Assembly (NCBI GenBank): GCA_003501525.1
Contig: DNPI01000100.1
Span: 1-5,241 of the forward strand
Source of the DNA: Planctomycetota bacterium
GTDB lineage: Bacteria; Planctomycetota; UBA1135
Direction: 5' to 3'
Length of the DNA: 5,241 nt
Part shown: positions 1-5,241 of the stretch, piece after piece
Numbering within the stretch: position 1 is the stretch's first letter
Layout: every line of letters starts with the position of its first letter
Program-made: the position numbers and the translations under genes
The notes under the pieces: model-generated
What the model saw: the letters and a program-made list of their open reading frames with translations, nothing else
Told to the model about the DNA's origin: nothing
The model's database searches: none

Positions 1-51
1 GGCGGGATGGTGAAGCAGCTGGCCGTAATGGTCTGCTGGCTGTTCTCGCAT
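1..51 (-). CDS. Possible 5' end of next minus-strand gene (partial, unidentified)
   Basis: An ATG at 51-49 on the minus strand opens a frame with no stop to the window edge (17 codons, MREQPADHYGQLLHHPA). It lies 7 nt after the stop codon of the S41 protease. A purine-rich AAGGAAGGG at the end of the protease gene sits about 10 nt upstream and could act as its ribosome binding site. I do not recognise the peptide and assign no function. If real, it would be co-transcribed with the protease. The alternative is a plus-strand gene ending at the TGA at 51-53 and convergent with the protease, since that frame is also open across positions 3-50. So few codons cannot settle this. Confidence 0.25.
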   Translation of the reverse strand, partial: MREQPADHYGQLLHHPA

Positions 52-52
52 G

Positions 53-70
53 AAGGAATTACCCTTCCTT
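53..70. repeat. Short inverted repeat over the protease stop codon
   Basis: AAGGAA (53-58) and TTCCTT (65-70) form a perfect 6-bp inverted repeat around a 6-nt spacer that includes the protease stop codon (59-61). In minus-strand RNA the upstream arm is also the purine-rich candidate ribosome binding site for a possible gene starting at 51. The structure is short and has no U tract, so it is not a convincing intrinsic terminator. It may be chance. Confidence 0.25.
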
Positions 71-2326
71 TGAAGAGTCCGGTCGGGCCGGCAGTGCAAC
101 GGCATACTCCTTTACCATTGCCACGTCCCGCCCCGCTAAACGCAGAACCTGCCGAATAGCTTCCGCCAATTGAGTGTCTTCTTGGTAATCACCTTGAAAC
201 CCGTTGCCTGGGAATCCTCGCCCTCGGGAGTCTGCGACTGATTCGCGCAAGCGCAGGCGAATCCAGCTGCGAACATCTTTGGGCAATAAAATTGTTTCGA
301 GACCAGAAAAGAACTCCTCGAAACCCGGATAAAGGGCTTCGTCCAGCGCGTCGTATTCAGCAAGCTCAACTGCTAGGTCCGGGTCGCTCGCAAGTATCCC
401 GCTCGCGTAGTCACGAAAAACATCTGCGCCGACCAAGCGATCAAGTTCCCTCAGCGTGGCAGGCGGGAAGGAGGGAACGTTCACGGTAACGTTCGGCTCA
501 ACCCCTCCATCTTCGATGACTTTGCCCTCGTGGTCCCTTTGGGTGTGGATAGAGGAGCCATCTGGAAGGAAGTAGTAGGCAATGGTGAGCTTGACACGTG
601 GCGCGAAGTCGTAGACGCCGTTGTTGTTGCGATCTTCGTAGCGCTCCCATTCGTCCCACATCCCGTTTCGGTTTTCGTCGGCCCACCTCTCATCCCGGAC
701 TCCTTTTAGCCGGACAAGATTTTGAACTGAGCCTTTCCCGTGGGTGCGTTCTCCCACGGTAATTGCTCTCCCGTGGATAGAAAGTGCTCCTGAAACGATC
801 TCCGAAGCTGAAGCGCTATGGCGATTAACCAGAATTACCATAGGAAGATTTTTGTCGACCGCCGGGGGGGCAACGGTTTTGTGCACCTCCTCGCCCTCGT
901 CACGCGAGCGAGTAACGACGACCGTTTCCCCTTTTTTGAGAAAAACGTCACAAACCTGTACGGCCTCGTGCAGGAGCCCACCGGGATTGTTTCGAAGGTC
1001 AAGAACGACACCCTCGAGTCTGCCTGTCGCCTGGGCTTCCGATATTGCCCGCTGAATCCGGGCGCCACAATCCTCGCTGAAACTTACAAGTTCTAGATAG
1101 AGGACTCCCCCGGGAAGCATTTCCTGCTGAAGGATAGGTAGCGCAATCTTGCGTCGCGGGATTTGAATCTCGCGTGGCGCGGACCAGCCCTTTCGGAATA
1201 TCTCTGCTGTTACATCTGTGCCCGGTGGCCCTTTAAGGCGACGAATGATTTCGTCATTTGATTGCTCAATGGTGCTCCATCCCTCTACGGAAAGGATTCT
1301 GTCCCCAGTCCGTAGGCCGACTTCGAAAGCTGGGCCTGAATAGATAGGGCGAACGATTGTGAAAAAACCATCCACAGTGTTGACGTAAGCTCCAATGCCT
1401 CCGTATTCGGGGTGTATGTCGAACATGAACTCTTTTACTTCTTCAGCAGTAAGGAAGTTCGAATAGGGGTCTAAGCGGCGTAAAAGGCCATCGGCGGCGG
1501 CGGAAACAAGCTCTTCTTGGGTGAAACGATCGCCCTCCATATGGCGAAGGGAAACAGAGGCGAGAACTTCCTCTAGGACTTCGAGTCCTTCAGCCTCGCC
1601 CTCGCTTTGGTATAGGTCCTCCAAAGCACGCAATTTCGCGCGATACCGCATTTGCTGCTCTTGTTGCTCAAGTAGGCTTGATGCCAAGCGGCCACGAACC
1701 CCGGGCTCCGCGGCAATAGTTTCTAGGATTTCCGTCGCCTGAGCGCTCAGCACACTTCCTGTTTGGGCCAGAGCCAATGCACCGGCTTCTCGCCCCTCTC
1801 TGCTTTCTGTGGCGGACATCGTCCTCAATCGCCTTAGAGCCGTTCGCCTGTGGGGTCCATCTCCTATCTGGTGAAGGGTGACTGCTACTTCTGCAAGGAA
1901 TTCGTAGCCATGGGCGGGGTTGGCTGCCGTGCTCGGCGACAATTCGCCATCGCCGCTAAGGATGCGGGCCAACGCTTTCTGCGCTTCCTCGTTTAAGGCA
2001 AACACGGGTAACCCAACGGTTGCGAGGGCGGCTTCTTGCAAGCCATGGTCCGTCTCGGGCGACGTACTTCTCAGCAAATCAATGAGCTCCGAAGCCGCAA
2101 TTGCGGACCCGCTACGGGCAAGTAGCCTGGCGGCAAAGAGATCCAAGCGTGCACTGTCGCCGAGGCTTTCCTGCAGACGCTCCCGCCAAAGCTGTGAGTC
2201 CCCCAGTTCCCACTCGTCGGCCATTCTGGTTATCTCTAGTCCTGAAAATTCAGCAAGGTCCTCGCTGGCAGGCAAGGTACGCAAAGAAGCGTCTTGCAGA
2301 ATGAGGAGTAGGGAGGGGATAATCAT
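59..2326 (-). CDS. S41-family C-terminal processing serine protease with helical N-terminal module and EF-hand-like insert
   Basis: This 755-residue protein is a CtpA/Prc-type endopeptidase, a family that trims or degrades exported proteins in the periplasm or envelope. Residues 1-12 are a short hydrophobic run with no basic residues, a weak export signal. Residues about 40-225 are helical and HEAT-like by eye, and 218-255 look coiled-coil prone. The family landmark LDPYSNFL is at 285-292. A PDZ domain follows (about 305-392, with YGGIG at 308-312 and GDRILSVEG at 341-349). The catalytic core has DLRNNPGG (443-450), SASASE (504-509, nucleophile Ser506) and HGKGSVQ (529-535, general base Lys531 plus Gln535); the 25- and 4-residue spacings match E. 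coli Prc S452/K477/Q481. Two EF-hand/dockerin-like loops are inserted at 550-561 and 565-576. About 130 residues follow the core. An in-frame TGA at 2333-2335 fixes the start to within three codons of the ATG at 2326, which lacks a clear Shine-Dalgarno. The family call is secure; the substrate is unknown. Confidence 0.95.
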   Translation of the reverse strand: MIIPSLLLILQDASLRTLPASEDLAEFSGLEITRMADEWELGDSQLWRERLQESLGDSARLDLFAARLLARSGSAIAASELIDLLRSTSPETDHGLQEAALATVGLPVFALNEEAQKALARILSGDGELSPSTAANPAHGYEFLAEVAVTLHQIGDGPHRRTALRRLRTMSATESREGREAGALALAQTGSVLSAQATEILETIAAEPGVRGRLASSLLEQQEQQMRYRAKLRALEDLYQSEGEAEGLEVLEEVLASVSLRHMEGDRFTQEELVSAAADGLLRRLDPYSNFLTAEEVKEFMFDIHPEYGGIGAYVNTVDGFFTIVRPIYSGPAFEVGLRTGDRILSVEGWSTIEQSNDEIIRRLKGPPGTDVTAEIFRKGWSAPREIQIPRRKIALPILQQEMLPGGVLYLELVSFSEDCGARIQRAISEAQATGRLEGVVLDLRNNPGGLLHEAVQVCDVFLKKGETVVVTRSRDEGEEVHKTVAPPAVDKNLPMVILVNRHSASASEIVSGALSIHGRAITVGERTHGKGSVQNLVRLKGVRDERWADENRNGMWDEWERYEDRNNNGVYDFAPRVKLTIAYYFLPDGSSIHTQRDHEGKVIEDGGVEPNVTVNVPSFPPATLRELDRLVGADVFRDYASGILASDPDLAVELAEYDALDEALYPGFEEFFSGLETILLPKDVRSWIRLRLRESVADSRGRGFPGNGFQGDYQEDTQLAEAIRQVLRLAGRDVAMVKEYAVALPARPDSSKEG
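2294..2323 (+). promoter_or_regulatory. Candidate sigma70-type promoter for moaC-accB-accC operon
   Basis: TTGCAG (2294-2299, 3 of 6 matches to the -35 consensus) is separated by 18 bp from GATAAT (2318-2323, 5 of 6 matches to the -10 consensus). Transcription would start near 2330, leaving a leader of about 33 nt before moaC. The site lies inside the start of the divergent protease gene because the intergenic gap is only 36 bp. Judged by eye; the -35 element is weak. Confidence 0.35.
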
Positions 2327-2340
2327 CAGCGGTCAAGGCT

Positions 2341-2369
2341 ATCATTCGCAGTACGAGGACGTATGTCTA
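2341..2369 (-). promoter_or_regulatory. Candidate promoter for the S41 protease gene
   Basis: On the minus strand TAGACA (2369-2364, 5 of 6 to the -35 consensus) is followed after 17 bp by AATGAT (2346-2341, 4 of 6 to the -10 consensus). Transcription would start around 2334, so the protease mRNA would have a leader of only about 10 nt, consistent with the lack of a visible Shine-Dalgarno there. The -35 element lies in the first codons of moaC. The -10 match is poor, so this is tentative. Confidence 0.2.
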
Positions 2370-2863
2370 CTAATCAATCTCGATCTACGGAAATATCCCA
2401 TCTCGACGAGGCGGGGCAGGCGAAGATGGTAAACGTTGGGAAAAAGACACCGACTGCTCGCACTGCGTGCGCACAAGCTCTGGTTCGATTCTCGCCTGAA
2501 TCTTGGGAGGTGTTATCGAGTGGCAAGGGGCCTAAGGGTGGCCTCGTTGAAACAGCTCGCATTGCGGGAATACAAGGTGCCAAGAAAACCGCTGACCTTG
2601 TGCCGCTTTGCCACCCTCTTGCTTTGGACTCGATTGAGGTGGAAATCGTCCCCGCGGAAGACCAAACACCCGCTTTTCAGGTGAGATGCACTGTCGAATG
2701 CCACGGAAGGACCGGAGTTGAAATGGAAGCGCTAGCTGGTGTAACTATTGCCGCCTTAACGCTTTACGACATGTCCAAAGCTCTGGACAAGGGCACAGTT
2801 ATTGAAAAGGTGCAACTACTTAAAAAAACTGGGGGCAAAACAGCTGACTGGGAGGCAAAATAG
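2363..2863 (+). CDS. moaC: Cyclic pyranopterin monophosphate synthase MoaC
   Basis: MoaC acts in the cytoplasm with the radical-SAM enzyme MoaA. It converts 3',8-cyclo-7,8-dihydro-GTP to cyclic pyranopterin monophosphate, the first stable intermediate of molybdenum cofactor synthesis. The 166-residue product is close to the family's usual length of about 160 and matches E. coli MoaC throughout. Conserved segments include ARIAGIQGAKKT (65-76), LVPLCHPL (79-86, His84), GRTGVEMEAL (115-124) and LTLYDMSKAL (132-141), with Asp136 and Lys139 matching catalytic E. coli Asp128 and Lys131. Lys58 corresponds to E. coli Lys51. The ATG at 2363 is preceded by GAGGA (2355-2359), slightly close at 3-4 nt, and the start aligns with E. 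coli within a few residues. GAGGA lies in and beside the loop of a tiny TACG/CGTA stem (2352-2363). No other Moco genes are visible. It is the first gene of the plus-strand cluster, 30 bp before accB. Confidence 0.96.
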   Translation: MSTNQSRSTEISHLDEAGQAKMVNVGKKTPTARTACAQALVRFSPESWEVLSSGKGPKGGLVETARIAGIQGAKKTADLVPLCHPLALDSIEVEIVPAEDQTPAFQVRCTVECHGRTGVEMEALAGVTIAALTLYDMSKALDKGTVIEKVQLLKKTGGKTADWEAK

Positions 2864-2865
2864 GC

Positions 2866-2884
2866 GTACTCCGATAGGGGGTAC
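2866..2884 (+). promoter_or_regulatory. Hairpin overlapping the accB ribosome binding site
   Basis: In the 30-nt gap between moaC and accB, GUACUCC (2866-2872) can pair with GGGGUAC (2878-2884) to form a 7-bp stem (six Watson-Crick pairs and one G-U) around a 5-nt loop, GAUAG. The best Shine-Dalgarno for accB, AGGGGG (2876-2881, 12 nt before the ATG), straddles the loop and 3' arm and would be partly hidden when the stem forms. There is no U tract, so it is not a standard terminator. The pairing is seen in the sequence; a role in translation is inference. Confidence 0.4.
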
Positions 2885-2893
2885 TGACAAACC

Positions 2894-3322
2894 ATGGATT
2901 TAGATCTCATCAAGAAACTCATCACGGTTATGGATGAACATGGGCTGACCGAGCTTCACCATGAGCACGACGGGGCAGTCGTGCGCTTATCCCGCCAAGC
3001 CGGCGCGGCCGCCCCACTGGCTCCCGTGCCGTCGGAAATGACCGCAGCGGCACCGGCTTCTCCCCCGGAGGAAGAGGAGGGCGTTTATGTGCTTAAGTCT
3101 CCAATGGTGGGAACGTTCTACCGGCGTTCCAGCCCTGACGCGGACTTGTTTGTTTCTGCTGGGGATGTCGTTGGCGATGACACAGTCCTGTGTCTGATAG
3201 AGGCAATGAAAGTTTTCAACGAGATAAAGGCTGAATGTTCAGGCACAGTCCTTGAAATTTTGCTGGAAGATGGCGATTCGGTCGAATTTGACCAGCCCAT
3301 GTTCCGACTGAAGACCTCCTAG
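2894..3322 (+). CDS. accB: Biotin carboxyl carrier protein of acetyl-CoA carboxylase (AccB)
   Basis: AccB carries biotin between biotin carboxylase and the carboxyltransferase of acetyl-CoA carboxylase, the committed step of fatty-acid synthesis in the cytoplasm. The 142 residues show the standard layout. The N-terminal segment (1-34) has the DLDLIKKLI helix typical of AccB. An Ala/Pro/Glu-rich flexible linker follows (about 37-62). The biotinyl domain (about 65-142) has SPMVGTFYRRSSPDA (69-83), which includes the 'thumb' region characteristic of acetyl-CoA carboxylase carriers, and the biotinylation motif EAMK (103-106). Lys106, codon 3209-3211, is the expected biotin attachment site and would need a BirA ligase encoded elsewhere. 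The E. coli protein is 156 residues, the difference lying mostly in the linker. The ATG fits the conserved N-terminus; the Shine-Dalgarno AGGGGG is rather distant at 12 nt and sits in a possible hairpin. accC follows after 3 bp. Confidence 0.96.
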   Translation: MDLDLIKKLITVMDEHGLTELHHEHDGAVVRLSRQAGAAAPLAPVPSEMTAAAPASPPEEEEGVYVLKSPMVGTFYRRSSPDADLFVSAGDVVGDDTVLCLIEAMKVFNEIKAECSGTVLEILLEDGDSVEFDQPMFRLKTS

Positions 3323-3325
3323 CCA

Positions 3326-4675
3326 ATGTTCAAGCGCATCCTTGTAGCGAACCGCGGAGAAATTGCGCTAAGAATTATTCGCGCGTGCCATGACCTTGGA
3401 GTGGAAGCGGTTGCGGTTTTCTCTGAAGCTGACCGCTCTGGCTCTTGGCTTCGGCATGCTGATGACGCCATTTGCATCGGGCCCCCTGAGAGCTCAAAGT
3501 CCTACCTAGACATTTCGCGCATTATCGCGGCTGCCGAAGTTGCCGACGTGGAAGCAATTCACCCGGGTTACGGATTCCTTGCTGAGAATTCACACTTTGC
3601 CTCGGTTTGCGAAGAGTGCAATATCAATTTCATCGGCCCCTCGGCGAGTGTTATAGAAAACTGCGGGGATAAAGCTAGGGCCAAGGAGCTGGCGCTTTCG
3701 GCTGGCGTTCCCGCAGTCCCTGGGTCGGATGGACTTGTCGCGAACGAGGATGACGCCGCGCGCATTGCCACAGAAATTGGCTATCCCGTCATGATTAAAG
3801 CAACGGCCGGAGGAGGAGGGAGGGGTATGCGCTTGGCGAGCAATGAAGCCTCCCTGCGCTCGGGCTTTGTTCAGGCCAGCAAAGAAGCCGAAGCAGCTTT
3901 TCAAAATGGGGATGTTTACCTCGAGAAGTTCGTCCGAAATCCTCGTCACGTTGAGGTTCAGATATTGGCTGACGGCGCAGGGAAGATTGTCCACCTAGGA
4001 GAGCGCGATTGTTCAATCCAAAGGCGACATCAAAAGCTTATCGAAGAATCTCCTTCTCCAGCCCTGGACGGCGAACTGCGTCAGGCAATGGGGGAGGCTG
4101 CTGTCGCCTTCGCGCGCGCGGCGAAATACGAGAATGCCGGGACCGTTGAGTTTCTCCTGGACGCCAACGGGAATTTCTATTTCATTGAGCTCAATGCCCG
4201 AATTCAGGTGGAGCACTGTGTGACGGAGGCTGTAACCGGCGAAGATTTGGTGCGCTGGCAATTGCGCATCGCTTCAGGCGAAGAAATCAGTTTTCAGCAG
4301 GACGATGTGGCGCTTCGTGGGCATGCGATTGAATTTCGGATTAACGCCGAAGACCCTTCTCGTGGCTTTGCGCCGGCCCCGGGAAAAATTGAGAAGTTGT
4401 TCCTGCCCGGTGGCCCGGGCGTGCGCGTCGACTCTCACGTAGAGGCCGGGTATACGATTCCACAATATTATGATTCGATGGTGGCCAAACTAATCGTACA
4501 TGGCGATGACCGTGAGCAAGCTCTGAGGCGAGCCGATCGCGCGCTTGCTGAAATGCAGATAGAAGGGCCAGGAATAGCAACAACTACAAATCTCCATCGC
4601 TCCATATTGGCAAATGCAGAGTTTGCAAGTGGTAATTTTGACACCGGTTTCATGGAACACTTTTCAATTCAATGA
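3326..4675 (+). CDS. accC: Biotin carboxylase subunit of acetyl-CoA carboxylase (AccC)
   Basis: AccC uses ATP and bicarbonate to carboxylate the biotin on AccB. At 449 residues it equals E. coli AccC in length, so it is the stand-alone subunit and not a pyruvate or propionyl-CoA carboxylase fusion. The N-terminal domain has ANRGEIALRIIRA (8-20) and IHPGYGFLAEN (78-88). The ATP-grasp domain has GDK (114-116), the glycine-rich loop KATAGGGGRGMR (158-169), NPRHVEVQ (205-212) and ERDCSIQRRHQK (226-237). Catalytic and metal-binding residues Glu275, Glu288, Asn290, Arg292, Glu296 and Arg338 are all present. The C-terminal domain follows RINAEDP (338-344). Two residues depart from the common NTRxQVEHPVTE motif: Ala291 for Thr and Cys298 for Pro. 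The start lies 3 nt after the accB stop with no strong Shine-Dalgarno, suggesting translational coupling. Its stop overlaps the next gene's start as ATGA. The carboxyltransferase genes accA and accD are not in the window. Confidence 0.97.
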   Translation: MFKRILVANRGEIALRIIRACHDLGVEAVAVFSEADRSGSWLRHADDAICIGPPESSKSYLDISRIIAAAEVADVEAIHPGYGFLAENSHFASVCEECNINFIGPSASVIENCGDKARAKELALSAGVPAVPGSDGLVANEDDAARIATEIGYPVMIKATAGGGGRGMRLASNEASLRSGFVQASKEAEAAFQNGDVYLEKFVRNPRHVEVQILADGAGKIVHLGERDCSIQRRHQKLIEESPSPALDGELRQAMGEAAVAFARAAKYENAGTVEFLLDANGNFYFIELNARIQVEHCVTEAVTGEDLVRWQLRIASGEEISFQQDDVALRGHAIEFRINAEDPSRGFAPAPGKIEKLFLPGGPGVRVDSHVEAGYTIPQYYDSMVAKLIVHGDDREQALRRADRALAEMQIEGPGIATTTNLHRSILANAEFASGNFDTGFMEHFSIQ

Positions 4676-5241
4676 CGGCGAAGCGTGCGCTTGTAACCGG
4701 AGCAGCGGGGTTTCTTGGTTCCCACCTCTGCGACAGACTTCTCGCCGAAGGCTGGGACGTCCTTGGCATGGACAACCTCGTGACAGGAGATACGGCCAAT
4801 CTTGAACACCTCGCGGGAAATACCGCTTTCACTTATATCGAACAGGATGTGACGCTGCGTCTTGATGTGAATGGAGACTTGGATGGAATTTTTCATTTTG
4901 CATGTCCAGCATCCCCGATTGATTATCTTCAAATCCCCATTCAAACATTGAAAGTTGGCTCGTTGGGCACTCATAACGCCCTTGGTCTTGCGCTGGCTAA
5001 GAAGGCGAAGTTCTTCTTGGCTTCGACTTCTGAGTGCTATGGCGATCCACTAGTTCATCCTCAGCCGGAAGACTACTGGGGAAACGTCAACCCTGTCGGC
5101 CCACGTGGATGTTACGACGAGGGAAAGCGTTTCTCTGAAGCGTTAACAATGGCCTACCACCGCCACCATGGTCTCGATACTCGCATCGTGCGAATATTCA
5201 ATACCTATGGACCTCGTATGCGACTCGATGACGGTCGAGTC
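4672..5241 (+). CDS. NAD-dependent UDP-glucuronate decarboxylase-like (UDP-xylose synthase) sugar-nucleotide enzyme, 3' truncated
   Basis: The first 190 residues of an extended short-chain dehydrogenase are present and the frame is open at the window edge; family members are about 310-320 residues. The NAD-binding motif GAAGFLG is at 10-16 and the acidic residue ending strand 2 is Asp34. DNLVTG (34-39), ACPASPIDY (77-85), ASTSECYGDP (117-126), HPQPEDYWGNVNP (129-141), GPRGCYDEGKR (143-153) and RIFNTYGPRM (174-183) together match UDP-glucuronate decarboxylases far better than GalE- or dTDP-glucose dehydratase-type relatives. Ser120, Glu121, Tyr148 and Lys152 form the active site. The predicted reaction is UDP-glucuronate to UDP-xylose plus CO2, supplying glycan synthesis in the cytoplasm. 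The ATG overlaps the accC stop by 4 nt (ATGA) with only a distant GGAA upstream, which indicates reinitiation after accC. The usual TSEVYG reads TSECYG here. The missing C-terminal half holds sugar-binding residues, so specificity is likely but not proven. Confidence 0.88.
   Translation, partial: MTAKRALVTGAAGFLGSHLCDRLLAEGWDVLGMDNLVTGDTANLEHLAGNTAFTYIEQDVTLRLDVNGDLDGIFHFACPASPIDYLQIPIQTLKVGSLGTHNALGLALAKKAKFFLASTSECYGDPLVHPQPEDYWGNVNPVGPRGCYDEGKRFSEALTMAYHRHHGLDTRIVRIFNTYGPRMRLDDGRV

Noticed and set aside
864..870. Run of seven G as a possible frameshift or slippage site in the protease gene
   Set aside because: The frame and the S41 domain order continue correctly on both sides, so nothing indicates a shift.
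744..1096. Overlapping plus-strand frames of about 92-103 codons inside the protease gene
   Set aside because: They are antisense to the conserved protease core, and their composition reflects the complementary strand. No protein family is recognised.
2242..2253. CTGAA-AA-TTCAG inverted repeat as a possible operator
   Set aside because: It is 5 bp per arm and lies within coding sequence about 110 bp from moaC. A dyad this short is expected by chance in several kilobases.
2327..2362. Possible molybdenum cofactor riboswitch upstream of moaC
   Set aside because: The gap is only 36 bp, far too short for the Moco RNA motif. The only nearby dyad is a 4-bp stem at 2352-2363.
1920..2432. A 170-codon plus-strand frame antisense to the protease 5' end and running into moaC
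   Set aside because: It is antisense to a strongly supported protein and overlaps moaC out of frame. Its translation is Ser/Arg/Ala-rich without recognisable motifs, as expected of a shadow frame.
2864..2893. Intrinsic terminator after moaC
   Set aside because: The stem at 2866-2884 has no following U tract and accB starts only 9 nt later on the same strand, so read-through is more likely.
3590..3994. A 134-codon minus-strand frame inside accC
   Set aside because: It is wholly antisense to the conserved ATP-grasp region of AccC, with no recognisable domain and no supporting context.

Overview
The window is dense bacterial chromosomal DNA with mid-range GC (roughly mid-50s percent by eye). 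It holds five supported protein-coding genes and very little intergenic space. I see no insertion sequences, phage genes, tRNA or rRNA genes, CRISPR arrays or long repeats. The biotin carboxyl carrier protein and biotin carboxylase are separate dissociated subunits, and translation starts at ATG with modest Shine-Dalgarno signals, so a bacterium is clear. I cannot name the phylum. The S41 protease carries a helical N-terminal module and an acidic EF-hand-like insert, which points away from well-studied enterobacteria and Bacillus and perhaps towards an uncultivated or environmental lineage. That last point is inference.

Layout. On the minus strand, positions 59-2326 encode a large S41-family (C-terminal processing) serine protease. 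A possible next gene on the same strand starts at 51 and runs off the left edge. A 36-bp gap (2327-2362) separates the protease from a divergent plus-strand cluster. That cluster is moaC (2363-2863), accB (2894-3322), accC (3326-4675) and a 3'-truncated sugar-nucleotide gene (from 4672 to the right edge) that looks like UDP-glucuronate decarboxylase. Spacing within the cluster is 30 bp, 3 bp and a 4-bp ATGA overlap, so it reads as one operon.

How the genes relate. AccB and AccC are the carrier and carboxylase halves of acetyl-CoA carboxylase and feed malonyl-CoA into fatty-acid synthesis; the carboxyltransferase subunits are not in the window. MoaC makes the pyranopterin precursor of molybdenum cofactor. 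The decarboxylase would make UDP-xylose for envelope or extracellular glycans. The S41 protease would normally act in the periplasm or envelope. Lipid precursor supply, nucleotide-sugar supply and an envelope protease suggest a loose envelope theme; moaC does not fit it.

I found no strong case for an undescribed biological system. The observations most worth checking are the paired EF-hand/dockerin-like loops inserted beside the protease active site, the helical N-terminal fusion on the same protein, the accC-decarboxylase translational overlap, a hairpin that would occlude the accB ribosome binding site, and a Pro-to-Cys change in a highly conserved biotin carboxylase motif.
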